13,408 nucleotides of DNA from DTU015 sp964406505. Lineage in GTDB: Bacteria; Bacillota; Sulfobacillia; Fermentithermobacillales; Fermentithermobacillaceae. Made by a program: the position numbers and the translations under genes. Under the pieces are notes generated by a model. It ran no database searches. It saw only the letters and a list, made by a program, of their open reading frames with translations, and was not told where the DNA came from. The stretch is from NCBI GenBank assembly GCA_964406505.1, contig CAYORX010000031.1:1-13408 (forward strand), given 5' to 3'. This document shows positions 6,687 to 13,408 of the stretch, piece by piece (position 1 is the first letter of the stretch; every line of letters starts with the position of its first letter).

Positions 6687-7802
6687 TTAACGCAATCCCA
6701 TAACATCTAAAATTACGCTGTTGACTTTCCGAACATCATATTTTTCTACGGCTAGTTTACGACTTTCCCTTCCCATCATAGGGATAAGATCGGGTTGTAA
6801 AATGAATGTTTCCATGGCTTCCGCAAGAGCATTAGCATCTTTTACAGGTACCAAAAAACCATTTTTTCCGTGGATTACTGTTTCGCGGCAGCCGGGAGCA
6901 TCAGTGGTGATAATAGGTCTCCCCATAGACATGGCTTCGAGAACTGTTCTTGGTGTTCCCTCACGGTATGAAGGCAAAACATAAACACTCGATTTTTCAA
7001 TAAAAGGGCGAACATCCTGTGTTTCACCCAGATAATTTATGATTCCTTCGTTATGCCATTCTTTTACTTGCGTTTCGTCTATTGCCGATGGATTACTATC
7101 TAACGGGCCTAAAAGGTAGAAATCAGCCTCTAATTTTTTCTTTTGTATAAGCCTCGCAGCCTCGACATATTCTATAATCCCTTTGTCCTTAATCAACCGA
7201 GCAATAAGAAGAAATACCGTCTTTTTCATAACCAATGGCACTTCACAAAAATAGGTGGTATCAACACCTGAACCATTAACTAGAACGCACTGCGTTTTAT
7301 TCGATACTAAGCCCAGGCTTTCAAACAGATATTGGTCATCAGGATTCTGAAAAAATATTTTACTGTTGTTACGCAAGGCCGCACGATACAGTGGTAAAAT
7401 TAAAGACCTTATTAGTCTTCGTTTAATCGAAAAATCAGTGAACAAGTAGCCTGCGCCCGAAATCATAGAATAGATTTTAGGTACTCCGGCAACTTTGGCA
7501 GCCAAAGAACCGTACACTACCGGCTTAATATTATAAAGGAAAACTACATCAGGTTGGTAACAACTGAAAACGCGTCTTAGGTCTAAAAACGCTTTTAGAT
7601 CAGCTATCATACTCGTTCCCGTTCTCTCCATAAAAACAGAAGCATGCTCCACGCCAAGGGATTCCAGTTGTTCCGATACATGGGCGGGCATACCGGGCGC
7701 ACAAGCAATTACCTTGTGGCCACAATTTACCATTTCATGTAGCATATAACCCCGAAAATTCGTAAGGGATGGGGCATAACTGCTAAGCACCATAATTTTC
7801 AC
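6687..7802 (-). CDS. GT4-family glycosyltransferase
   Basis: A 371-residue retaining GT-B glycosyltransferase of family GT4. The N-terminal domain opens with MKIMVLSSYAPSLTNFRGYM and contains the conserved GAGYLFTDF region (about 116-124). The C-terminal nucleotide-sugar-binding domain has VNGSGVD (175-181), ARLIKDKGI (211-219) and the EX7E motif (E281...E289 in EGTPRTVLEAM), followed by GRPIITTDAPGCRE. The family includes PglA-like enzymes that add the second sugar to an undecaprenyl-diphosphate-linked sugar; that role fits here, next to the initiating transferase, but donor and acceptor are not provable. No signal peptide; it would act at the cytoplasmic membrane face. The start is GTG at 7802; the ribosome binding site is weak, and ATG at 7793 is an alternative. 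The gap to the upstream epimerase is 120 bases. Confidence 0.9.
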   Translation of the reverse strand: MKIMVLSSYAPSLTNFRGYMLHEMVNCGHKVIACAPGMPAHVSEQLESLGVEHASVFMERTGTSMIADLKAFLDLRRVFSCYQPDVVFLYNIKPVVYGSLAAKVAGVPKIYSMISGAGYLFTDFSIKRRLIRSLILPLYRAALRNNSKIFFQNPDDQYLFESLGLVSNKTQCVLVNGSGVDTTYFCEVPLVMKKTVFLLIARLIKDKGIIEYVEAARLIQKKKLEADFYLLGPLDSNPSAIDETQVKEWHNEGIINYLGETQDVRPFIEKSSVYVLPSYREGTPRTVLEAMSMGRPIITTDAPGCRETVIHGKNGFLVPVKDANALAEAMETFILQPDLIPMMGRESRKLAVEKYDVRKVNSVILDVMGLR

Positions 7803-7922
7803 TAACGATAATTCTCACTTTCGCTCTTTGTTGAGCCGGATGCCAGATGTTCTGTAAACAACATCTTGAATACACTACAATTTTATTGTTTCTAATTCTT
7901 TGCTCATTGAATTAGGGCGCCG

Positions 7923-8861
7923 TTATTGCGCCTTGTCTTGGAACCACCTAACCGTTTTCTCAAGACCTTCCTCAAAAGATACAGGAGGGTTGTAGCCTAA
8001 CATGTTTTTGGCCTTGTCTATGGAAGCCATAGAATGACGTACATCACCAGGTCTAGGTGATGCATATTCTGGCTCTAACGATGTTCCTAACAACCTGTTC
8101 AATACTTTAACTAATCGATTAAGTGTATAACGCTCACCGCACCCAACATTAAATACCTCACCAGAAACATTAGGGGCATTCGCAGCCAATACATTGGCTT
8201 CCACAGCATTGTCAATATATGTAAAATCCCTTGACTGTTCACCGTCACCGTAGATGACCGGTCTTTTACCTTCAGACATCAAAGTAATAAACTTTGGGAT
8301 TACAGCAGCATACTCAGATGCTGGATCTTGATAAGGACCGTATACATTAAAATACCTAAGACACACAGTCTCAAGACCATAAAGTTTCGGAAAAATCTTT
8401 GCGTATACCTCACCTACATATTTAGTTACCGCGTAAGGTGATAAGGGATTTGGTTCCATGCTTTCTTCTTTAGGAAGAACTTCCGTATCCCCATAAACAG
8501 AGGAAGAGGCAGCAATCACTACTCGCCTTACGCCAGTATCTTTGGCGGCCACCAGTACGTTTAAAGTACCATCAATATTACTAGCGTTACTGGCAATAGG
8601 GTCTGCAACAGATCTAGGTACTGACGGCAAAGCAGCCTGATGAAACACAACCTCTGCATCTTGGAATTTCGATTTGAGAAGGGCTAGATCTCTTACATCA
8701 CCTTCAACGAAATCAACATGCTTCATTACGTCGGATAAGTTCTCAGCATAACCTGTGGATAAATTATCTATAACAGTGACTTTGTGCCCTTCACTGAGCA
8801 AGCGGCGCACTAAATTAGAACCGATAAATCCCGCTCCCCCGGTGACCACATAATGACCCAA
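7923..8861 (-). CDS. UDP-GlcNAc/UDP-uronate 4-epimerase, WbpP/TviC-like (second paralogue)
   Basis: This 312-residue extended SDR epimerase has the NAD motif TGGAGFIG (7-14), active-site serines in AASSSVYG (118-124) and the Y143-x3-K147 pair (SPYAVTKY). RYFNVYGPYQDP, YAAVIPKF and GDGEQSRDFTYIDN match what I know of WbpP/TviC-type epimerases acting on UDP-N-acetylhexosamines or their uronates. It directly follows the UDP-GlcNAc-type dehydrogenase with 49 bases between them, the same pairing as TviB-TviC (Vi antigen), so conversion of UDP-GlcNAcA to UDP-GalNAcA is a reasonable inference. The start is TTG at 8861, supported by GGGGGA about seven bases upstream and by the NAD-binding fold beginning at once. 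It shares most of its motifs with the epimerase at 3872-4822. Confidence 0.87.
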   Translation of the reverse strand: MGHYVVTGGAGFIGSNLVRRLLSEGHKVTVIDNLSTGYAENLSDVMKHVDFVEGDVRDLALLKSKFQDAEVVFHQAALPSVPRSVADPIASNASNIDGTLNVLVAAKDTGVRRVVIAASSSVYGDTEVLPKEESMEPNPLSPYAVTKYVGEVYAKIFPKLYGLETVCLRYFNVYGPYQDPASEYAAVIPKFITLMSEGKRPVIYGDGEQSRDFTYIDNAVEANVLAANAPNVSGEVFNVGCGERYTLNRLVKVLNRLLGTSLEPEYASPRPGDVRHSMASIDKAKNMLGYNPPVSFEEGLEKTVRWFQDKAQ

Positions 8862-8910
8862 GGCTATTCCCCCAATACCTTTTTTTACCTAGTCTTATTT
8901 TCTAATCCCA

Positions 8911-10329
8911 CTAATTGTCCTTTTCAGCGGCTGCTACCTCTTTATAGCCCTCGGTTTCTTTAAAGGCTTTCATGTTGGCACCAAACTCATTAGGAGTGAG
9001 AAGCCCTCCACCTATCTGAAAAATATTAGGCTGCTTTATGTCTTTGAAAGCATTTCTCGTATCCAGAATTATCCTAGCATGCCTGGCGACAAATTCATAA
9101 TCAAAATCCTTATGATCGGTTAGGAGCACAACGCAATCATTGGATTTTAAAAGATTTTCGGTGATAGTCACGCTTGTGCACCCAAGACCATCTTCTTTGA
9201 TGCTAGGGACATAAGGATCGCTATATTCTACATAAGCACCGCTTTGTTTCAGTAATTTCATTACCTCAAGACCAGGGGATTCCCGGGTATCGCTCACGTT
9301 TTTCTTGTAAGCAACGCCAAGGCATAAGATCTTCGATGTAGATAGGGCCTTACCCTGAAGGTTGAGGATTTCTGATACCTTGTGCACTACATGATAAGGC
9401 ATATTGCCGTTAATATCTGTTGCAAGCTCAATAAATCGGTTGTAGAATCCATGCTGTTTTGCTTTCCACGAAAGATAAACGGGATCTAAGGGTAAACAGT
9501 GGCCCCCTATGCCAGGCCCCGGATAAAATGGCATAAAACCAAAAGGTTTCGTGGCAGCAGCATCTATGACCTCCCATATGTTTATATCCATGCGATCGCA
9601 CATCAAGGCCATCTCATTAACAAGAGCTATATTTACAGCCCGGAAGGTGTTTTCCAGGAGTTTGACCATTTCCGCTGTTCGGGCACACTTAACAGGAATC
9701 ACTGAATCCATCACCTGGCTGTACCAAAAAGCACCCATTTCAGTACATGCAGGTGTGATGCCCCCTATAACTTTGGGAATGTTTTTAGTTACGTATTTGC
9801 GGTTACCTGGGTCTACCCTTTCCGGAGAAAAACAAAGAAAGATATCCTTCCCTACTTCAAATCCAGCCTTCTCTATTTCTGTTTGTACTATCTCTTCTGT
9901 TGTCCCAGGATATGTGGTGCTTTCAAGCACTATTACCATACCTGGATGTAACCTTTTTTTTAATTCACTAACCGCAGAGACTATGTACGATAGGTCTGGA
10001 TCCTTGGACTTTCGCAATGGTGTGGGTACGCAAATACTAACTGCATCTACTTCAGAAAGCAAATCATAGTCACTGGAAGGAACAAAGCTGCCGCTTTCTA
10101 AAGCCTCCAAAATTTCCTGATCGCTAACATCAGAAACATACGATTTTCCACTTCTCAGCATTTCAACTTTAGAATAGTCTATATCTATACCAATAACATC
10201 AAAACCTGCCCTAGTGAACTCTAGGCTTAATGGGAGCCCTACATAACCTAGTCCGATTACTGCTACTTTAATAGTTTTCCCCGCAATTCTATCTTTTAGA
10301 TCCAATGAACGAACCTTCTTTCTCAACAC
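8911..10329 (-). CDS. Nucleotide-sugar 6-dehydrogenase, UDP-GlcNAc type (WbpA/TviB family)
   Basis: A 472-residue UDP-sugar dehydrogenase that oxidises C6 to a carboxylate using two NAD+. The NAD-binding motif is GLGYVG (26-31); CVPTPLRKSKDPDLSY (100-115) and LESTTYPGTTEE (135-146) mark the UDP-GlcNAc/UDP-ManNAc branch rather than UDP-glucose dehydrogenases. K223 and N227 lie on the central helix, the catalytic cysteine is C278 in GPGIGGHCLPLDP, and YKKNVSDTRESP (341-352) begins the C-terminal UDP-binding domain. Length is about 35 residues more than usual, owing to a charged C-terminal tail (AAAEKDN). UDP-GlcNAcA is the likeliest product; UDP-ManNAcA cannot be excluded, although no 2-epimerase is visible. 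The start is GTG at 10329 with AAGGA six bases upstream. It is the first gene after the promoter candidate at 10400-10428. Confidence 0.92.
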   Translation of the reverse strand: MLRKKVRSLDLKDRIAGKTIKVAVIGLGYVGLPLSLEFTRAGFDVIGIDIDYSKVEMLRSGKSYVSDVSDQEILEALESGSFVPSSDYDLLSEVDAVSICVPTPLRKSKDPDLSYIVSAVSELKKRLHPGMVIVLESTTYPGTTEEIVQTEIEKAGFEVGKDIFLCFSPERVDPGNRKYVTKNIPKVIGGITPACTEMGAFWYSQVMDSVIPVKCARTAEMVKLLENTFRAVNIALVNEMALMCDRMDINIWEVIDAAATKPFGFMPFYPGPGIGGHCLPLDPVYLSWKAKQHGFYNRFIELATDINGNMPYHVVHKVSEILNLQGKALSTSKILCLGVAYKKNVSDTRESPGLEVMKLLKQSGAYVEYSDPYVPSIKEDGLGCTSVTITENLLKSNDCVVLLTDHKDFDYEFVARHARIILDTRNAFKDIKQPNIFQIGGGLLTPNEFGANMKAFKETEGYKEVAAAEKDN

Positions 10330-10399
10330 ATGGATTCCTTAAGCAATTGATTAGTTCAAAATTGGTCATTAAGATTCCTGCCAAATAGGATAGACGTCA

Positions 10400-10428
10400 A
10401 ATATATAACACTCGACACTCTCAATCAA
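10400..10428 (-). promoter_or_regulatory. Promoter candidate of the main polysaccharide operon
   Basis: On the minus strand a -35 box TTGATT (10428-10423) and a -10 box TATATT (10405-10400) are 17 bases apart, a good sigma-A match. Transcription would start near 10393, about 64 bases ahead of the dehydrogenase start. It lies between the broken glycosyltransferase and the dehydrogenase, so the operon can be expressed independently of the genes to the right. Confidence 0.5.
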
Positions 10429-10466
10429 TAGATGCCCGAAGGTTCTAACATTTCGGTACTAAGGAC

Positions 10467-10832
10467 CTATAAGTTTGACCAAAGGTCATTGTAAGCCTTT
10501 ACCATAACTTGAATATCGAAATTTTCCCGAATGCGTTCACGCGCGGCTATCTGTCTTCTTCTCCATGCACATTGATTCTTTCGTTCATCAAGTGCAGCAA
10601 TGATAGCCTCCGCTAACGCTTCGGAATTGGTTGGTGGCACAACCCAACCAGTATCCCCTACAATGCTCGCCGCATCTCCTACATTCGTCGTTACACATGG
10701 TGTACCGCAAGCCATGGCCTCCGCAATAACATTGGGAAACCCTTCGGTAGCACTAGATAACACGTGAATGTCAAGAGCATTCATGACTGCAGGAATATCA
10801 TTACGTTGGCCGAGCAGAGCCAATGGGCCCAT
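10467..10832 (-). pseudogene. GT4 glycosyltransferase, C-terminal remnant
   Basis: The 121-residue frame matches only the last third of a GT4 enzyme: LLGQRNDIP, DIHVLSSATEGFPNVIAEAMACGTPCVTT (which includes the EX7E pair, E30 and E38), GDTGWVVPPTNSEALAEAI and the C-terminal helices. Full-length relatives are about 360-380 residues, so the acceptor-binding domain and half of the donor domain are gone. The ATG at 10832 has no ribosome binding site, and an in-frame stop lies six codons upstream. The similarity begins almost exactly at that ATG, so the break is near 10820-10832. It is GC-richer by eye than the genes to its right. A separately translated fragment is conceivable but unlikely. Confidence 0.8.
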
Positions 10833-10948
10833 TATATTTTTGTGTGTTTATGGTATTGCCCTCTGATTAAGGTGACTAGTTTTTATGAGTTCATTGGCCT
10901 ATCTAGATTAAAAACTAAAACATGGACCTCAACATTTGTGGCGCTCCT

Positions 10949-11617
10949 TCATATCCAGCACTTTTCTTTCACATCAATAAAATATTCACGTCTATATACA
11001 AGCCCACAAACATTTATTACCTTTATTATTCCTATCAAAAATCCATTGCTTCGCCTACTGGATAAAATATAACCTGCATTGTTCGCTCCCGTTATAGCGA
11101 TCAATCGCTTAATATCGGTCTGGGTTTTATAATATTGTTTTAATTCATTCAATAAGGACTTATTTAAACCTAGCCCTCTATATTTTTGCTCGACATATGA
11201 GTAGCATATATATCCAACATCAGGTTCAAAGGTTATGATTCGCTTCGATGACAAACACCGCCCGCTAAATTGGGGTATATTTACTTTTCCAAATAATACC
11301 CAGGTAGCTCCAATTATTTTATCGCCCAACTTGATAACCCAACAATCATTTCCGGCGTGGAAAAACTCCGATATTTTTGAGTAACTTAGACTACTTCGGC
11401 CATGTTTTTTGTAAAAGTAGAAAATTTCGCTTGCACTAAAACATTTCTTAATTATCGGTCTTATTCCATCAAATTTCGCCATTTCATTACAGACACTTGA
11501 ATCTGAGGCCTTAAACGCAATTATTATTCCAAGATGCTTTTTGAAGATAGCGTCTCTTATTAAATAAGGCTTCCTTATTGCTTGCGTTATGTAATAACTG
11601 ACAGTTTTATCCGCCAT
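10949..11617 (-). CDS. GNAT-type acyltransferase in a polysaccharide cluster
   Basis: A 222-residue protein with the GNAT fold signature: a beta-strand block WVIKLGDKIIGATWVLFG (about 93-110), then DVGYICYSYVEQKYRGLGLN (133-152) carrying the acyl-CoA pyrophosphate loop KYRGLG, and a C-terminal NNAGYILSSRRSNGF region (about 169-183) typical of the final strand-helix pair. GNAT enzymes transfer acetyl or other acyl groups from CoA to amines or hydroxyls; here an amino-sugar or glycan precursor is the likely target, but that is inference from context. The start is ATG at 11617, with AAAGGGGG five bases upstream; a TTG 18 bases earlier overlaps that ribosome binding site. It follows the ATP-grasp gene by 54 bases. 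No signal peptide; cytoplasmic. Rather AT-rich. Confidence 0.7.
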   Translation of the reverse strand: MADKTVSYYITQAIRKPYLIRDAIFKKHLGIIIAFKASDSSVCNEMAKFDGIRPIIKKCFSASEIFYFYKKHGRSSLSYSKISEFFHAGNDCWVIKLGDKIIGATWVLFGKVNIPQFSGRCLSSKRIITFEPDVGYICYSYVEQKYRGLGLNKSLLNELKQYYKTQTDIKRLIAITGANNAGYILSSRRSNGFLIGIIKVINVCGLVYRREYFIDVKEKCWI

Positions 11618-11671
11618 TTTATCCCCCTTTAGCAACCTTTTAGCCTACATAATGCCCATAAATTGATAAGT

Positions 11672-12808
11672 TTACTTGATGGCAACTCTATAAAAAAAAG
11701 GTTTTAAGTCGGAAAAAGTGAAGAGCAAATGGGTATCGGCCCTAAAAAGCTGGGCGAGCCAAGTTGCCAGTCTGACCTTCCCTTTCAAGACGTGTCTAAA
11801 GTCCGAAACTTCATTTATAAAAGTTGTTTCACCTTTAACAGATAAACGCATATTCGAAATATCATTCCCGCTGTTTGACAGACTCCAAAGAACGGGAATG
11901 TTTACACCCGCCTTTGTAAAAGCATAACCATAAGCACCATTTCTGAAGTTCATCTCAATGAAATAAACATCGTTTCCGCGAAACATAAATTCGATGTCAA
12001 AAATACCGACATAGCCCAACTTTTTAATGAAAGACTTTATCTTTCTGCTATCAATTAAAGGATGTTTCTGAGTAAGTTTTCCATATGTCGTACTCCCTTT
12101 CGCCACGATGGCCTGTCTTAATTTTGTTATTACACCGGGTATTATGACCTCTCCTTGAGGTGTTGAGAAGCCCTGTACACCCAATTCTCCTTCCTTGAAA
12201 ACAAACTCCTGGATTAAGACCTCATCATTGTACCTTTCTAATCTTTTTAAAGTACTTGATAAGGCTCCAACAGTGTGGCAAACTGCCATATCGGCTTTGG
12301 ACCCATCTATACTTTTGAGGGGTTTTATAATGCATGGTAAGTTTACGGGCATGGATTTGATGAGTTGTTCCACCGCAATCTCACCAAATCTATAATTAAT
12401 GCTATCGGGTACGACAAATCCATGTTTTTTAGCTAGTTCATTCAATGCATTTTTATCCATCATTCGAGAAATAGTATTTTCCCGCTCGTCAATGTTAGGT
12501 AAGATGAAATTTTGGGCTAAAAGATTGTAGTGGCGATCCAATATACTTGTGGACTTATCACTGGCTGGGATAAGTATAGGCTTTTTCTGCTCATGATTAA
12601 ATCTGGTCATAAGGATATCTATAACACTCATGTCATCGTCTGCGACCCAATATTTTTCAATATATCGACTTTTTGTCGAAAATCCAGCTTTTCCTAGATG
12701 GTCAATATAAAAAACGCGACAGCCAAACTCTCCTAAACTTCTAATGATCCCAAGAGAATTAATATGACTTGGTCCAATCACAATAATCTTATTTCTTAGT
12801 GATTGCAT
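11672..12808 (-). CDS. ATP-grasp carboxylate-amine ligase-like protein
   Basis: A 378-residue ATP-grasp protein. An N-terminal pre-ATP-grasp domain (KIIVIGPSHINSLGIIRSLG, YIDH) is followed by the ATP-grasp core: PCIIKPLKSIDGSKADM with the ATP-binding lysine (K162), EVLIQEFVFKEGELGVQGF (196-214) and the metal-binding FDIEF...FIEMNFRNG (E285, N287 as the Mg2+ ligands). The family joins a carboxylate to an amine or thiol through an acyl-phosphate. The sequence resembles ligases found in exopolysaccharide clusters and, more distantly, D-aspartate ligase, but the substrates are not readable. A sugar uronate is a candidate acceptor, given the dehydrogenase in the neighbouring operon (speculative). 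The start is ATG at 12808 with GAGGG eight bases upstream; TTG 12835 and ATG 12823 lack ribosome binding sites. The deacetylase ends 27 bases upstream. Confidence 0.78.
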   Translation of the reverse strand: MQSLRNKIIVIGPSHINSLGIIRSLGEFGCRVFYIDHLGKAGFSTKSRYIEKYWVADDDMSVIDILMTRFNHEQKKPILIPASDKSTSILDRHYNLLAQNFILPNIDERENTISRMMDKNALNELAKKHGFVVPDSINYRFGEIAVEQLIKSMPVNLPCIIKPLKSIDGSKADMAVCHTVGALSSTLKRLERYNDEVLIQEFVFKEGELGVQGFSTPQGEVIIPGVITKLRQAIVAKGSTTYGKLTQKHPLIDSRKIKSFIKKLGYVGIFDIEFMFRGNDVYFIEMNFRNGAYGYAFTKAGVNIPVLWSLSNSGNDISNMRLSVKGETTFINEVSDFRHVLKGKVRLATWLAQLFRADTHLLFTFSDLKPFFYRVAIK

Positions 12809-12835
12809 TCTATAATCCCTCATTTTTGGCGGCAA

Positions 12836-13408
12836 TCATTTAATAAAAGCGCGTATTTTTCTGAAATAAAAATATGCCGAGCTCAGCATGCGATCGAATA
12901 AGCCTAGCTTTTTCTTCTCAAACGATAACTCCTGGAAAGTACAAAATTCACTTTTGTTCTTCTGGAGGAATTTTTCCAAATGCTTAAAATCGGAGCCGCT
13001 CATTGTATTGGGATGATAACAAAAGGTAACCACTCTGAAGGGCAATTTCCTTGCCCTTCCACATTGTTGCGGTATAAAATAGAAACCGTTCTTGAAATAC
13101 ACGTCGTTGGCTACAGTATCGCTTATGATTCTTATGTCGCTTTCAAGCCTTAGTGCTTCAAGAGTATGCCTGTCAAATGTGTGTGCAGGAGCAAAAAAAC
13201 AACTAGGCTTGACACCGTTTGTCCGAAAGAATTCAAGACTTTTCCTTATTTTCTCCCTTTGCCGTGATAAGGGAACTCCCGCAAATTCCGAATAATTATT
13301 GACAGGGTTAATGCCTCCGCAGTTTGTTTCGTAGACATGGTTGTATCCGTGCATAGCAATAGCCCAATCTTTAGCTCGCCAAGTTCGAACCAAATCCCAA
13401 AAATCGGC
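12836..13408 (-). CDS. DUF2334-type polysaccharide deacetylase, C-terminal part (cut by window edge)
   Basis: The frame is open to the right edge, giving 190 residues of C-terminal sequence. Near its start WAIAMHGYNHVY holds the H-x3-H zinc-ligand pair of NodB-like deacetylases, and SEFAGVP, FFAPAHTFDRHTLEAL and VVTFCYHPNTM are hallmarks of DUF2334 proteins. The first catalytic motif (Asp-Asp) would lie outside the window. The family removes acyl groups, usually N-acetyl, from glycans. The visible tail (FDRMLSSAYFYFRKIRAFIK) is basic and aromatic, a possible membrane-contact helix. It is followed within 27 bases by the ATP-grasp gene and then the GNAT gene, giving a deacetylase-ligase-acyltransferase order that suggests a sugar amine is unmasked and re-acylated. 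Confidence 0.82.
   Translation of the reverse strand, partial: ADFWDLVRTWRAKDWAIAMHGYNHVYETNCGGINPVNNYSEFAGVPLSRQREKIRKSLEFFRTNGVKPSCFFAPAHTFDRHTLEALRLESDIRIISDTVANDVYFKNGFYFIPQQCGRARKLPFRVVTFCYHPNTMSGSDFKHLEKFLQKNKSEFCTFQELSFEKKKLGLFDRMLSSAYFYFRKIRAFIK

Noticed and set aside
9551..10069. 172-codon open frame on the plus strand
   Set aside because: Lies wholly antisense to the dehydrogenase, whose motifs are intact; no domain and no supporting context.

Overview
The window looks like an accessory stretch of a moderately AT-rich Gram-positive (Firmicutes, probably Clostridia) chromosome. This is an inference from purine-rich ribosome binding sites (GGAGGG, AAGGGGG, GGGGGA), frequent GTG and TTG starts, an IS21-type transposase remnant, a DUF4359-like lipoprotein-sized gene and a CotH-family kinase-like gene. 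No rRNA, tRNA or CRISPR array is visible.

Left part (1-1927): gene-poor and decayed. A gene starts at position 28 and leaves the left edge. It has a near-consensus promoter (TTGATT-17-TATAAT, 108-136) and a 5' leader hairpin followed by five Us. Next come the N-terminal stub of an IS21-family IstA transposase (280-576, minus) and a small membrane-anchored DUF4359-like gene (695-979, minus) whose expected start codon reads ATA. About 950 bases follow with only remnants, including an IS-end-like inverted repeat at 1533-1573.

Centre-left (1928-3532, plus): one membrane-anchored or secreted CotH-kinase-fold protein with a coiled coil. It converges on the polysaccharide genes, with a hairpin terminator candidate behind it.

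Main operon (10428 down to 3872, minus): a promoter candidate at 10400-10428 precedes a UDP-GlcNAc-type 6-dehydrogenase, a UDP-GlcNAc/UDP-uronate 4-epimerase, a GT4 glycosyltransferase, a membrane phosphoglycosyltransferase that starts the glycan on undecaprenyl phosphate, an unannotated 57-residue protein and a second, related 4-epimerase. Together they would supply UDP-GlcNAcA/UDP-GalNAcA-type sugars, load the first sugar-phosphate on the lipid carrier and add a second sugar. Flippase and polymerase are not in the window.

Right part (13408 down to 10467, minus): a second gene group with a DUF2334-type polysaccharide deacetylase (cut by the edge), an ATP-grasp ligase, a GNAT acyltransferase and the C-terminal remnant of a GT4 glycosyltransferase. 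It looks like a glycan-modification module. It is more AT-rich by eye than its neighbours, and the broken glycosyltransferase sits at the seam with the main operon, which suggests cassette replacement in an exopolysaccharide/capsule locus.
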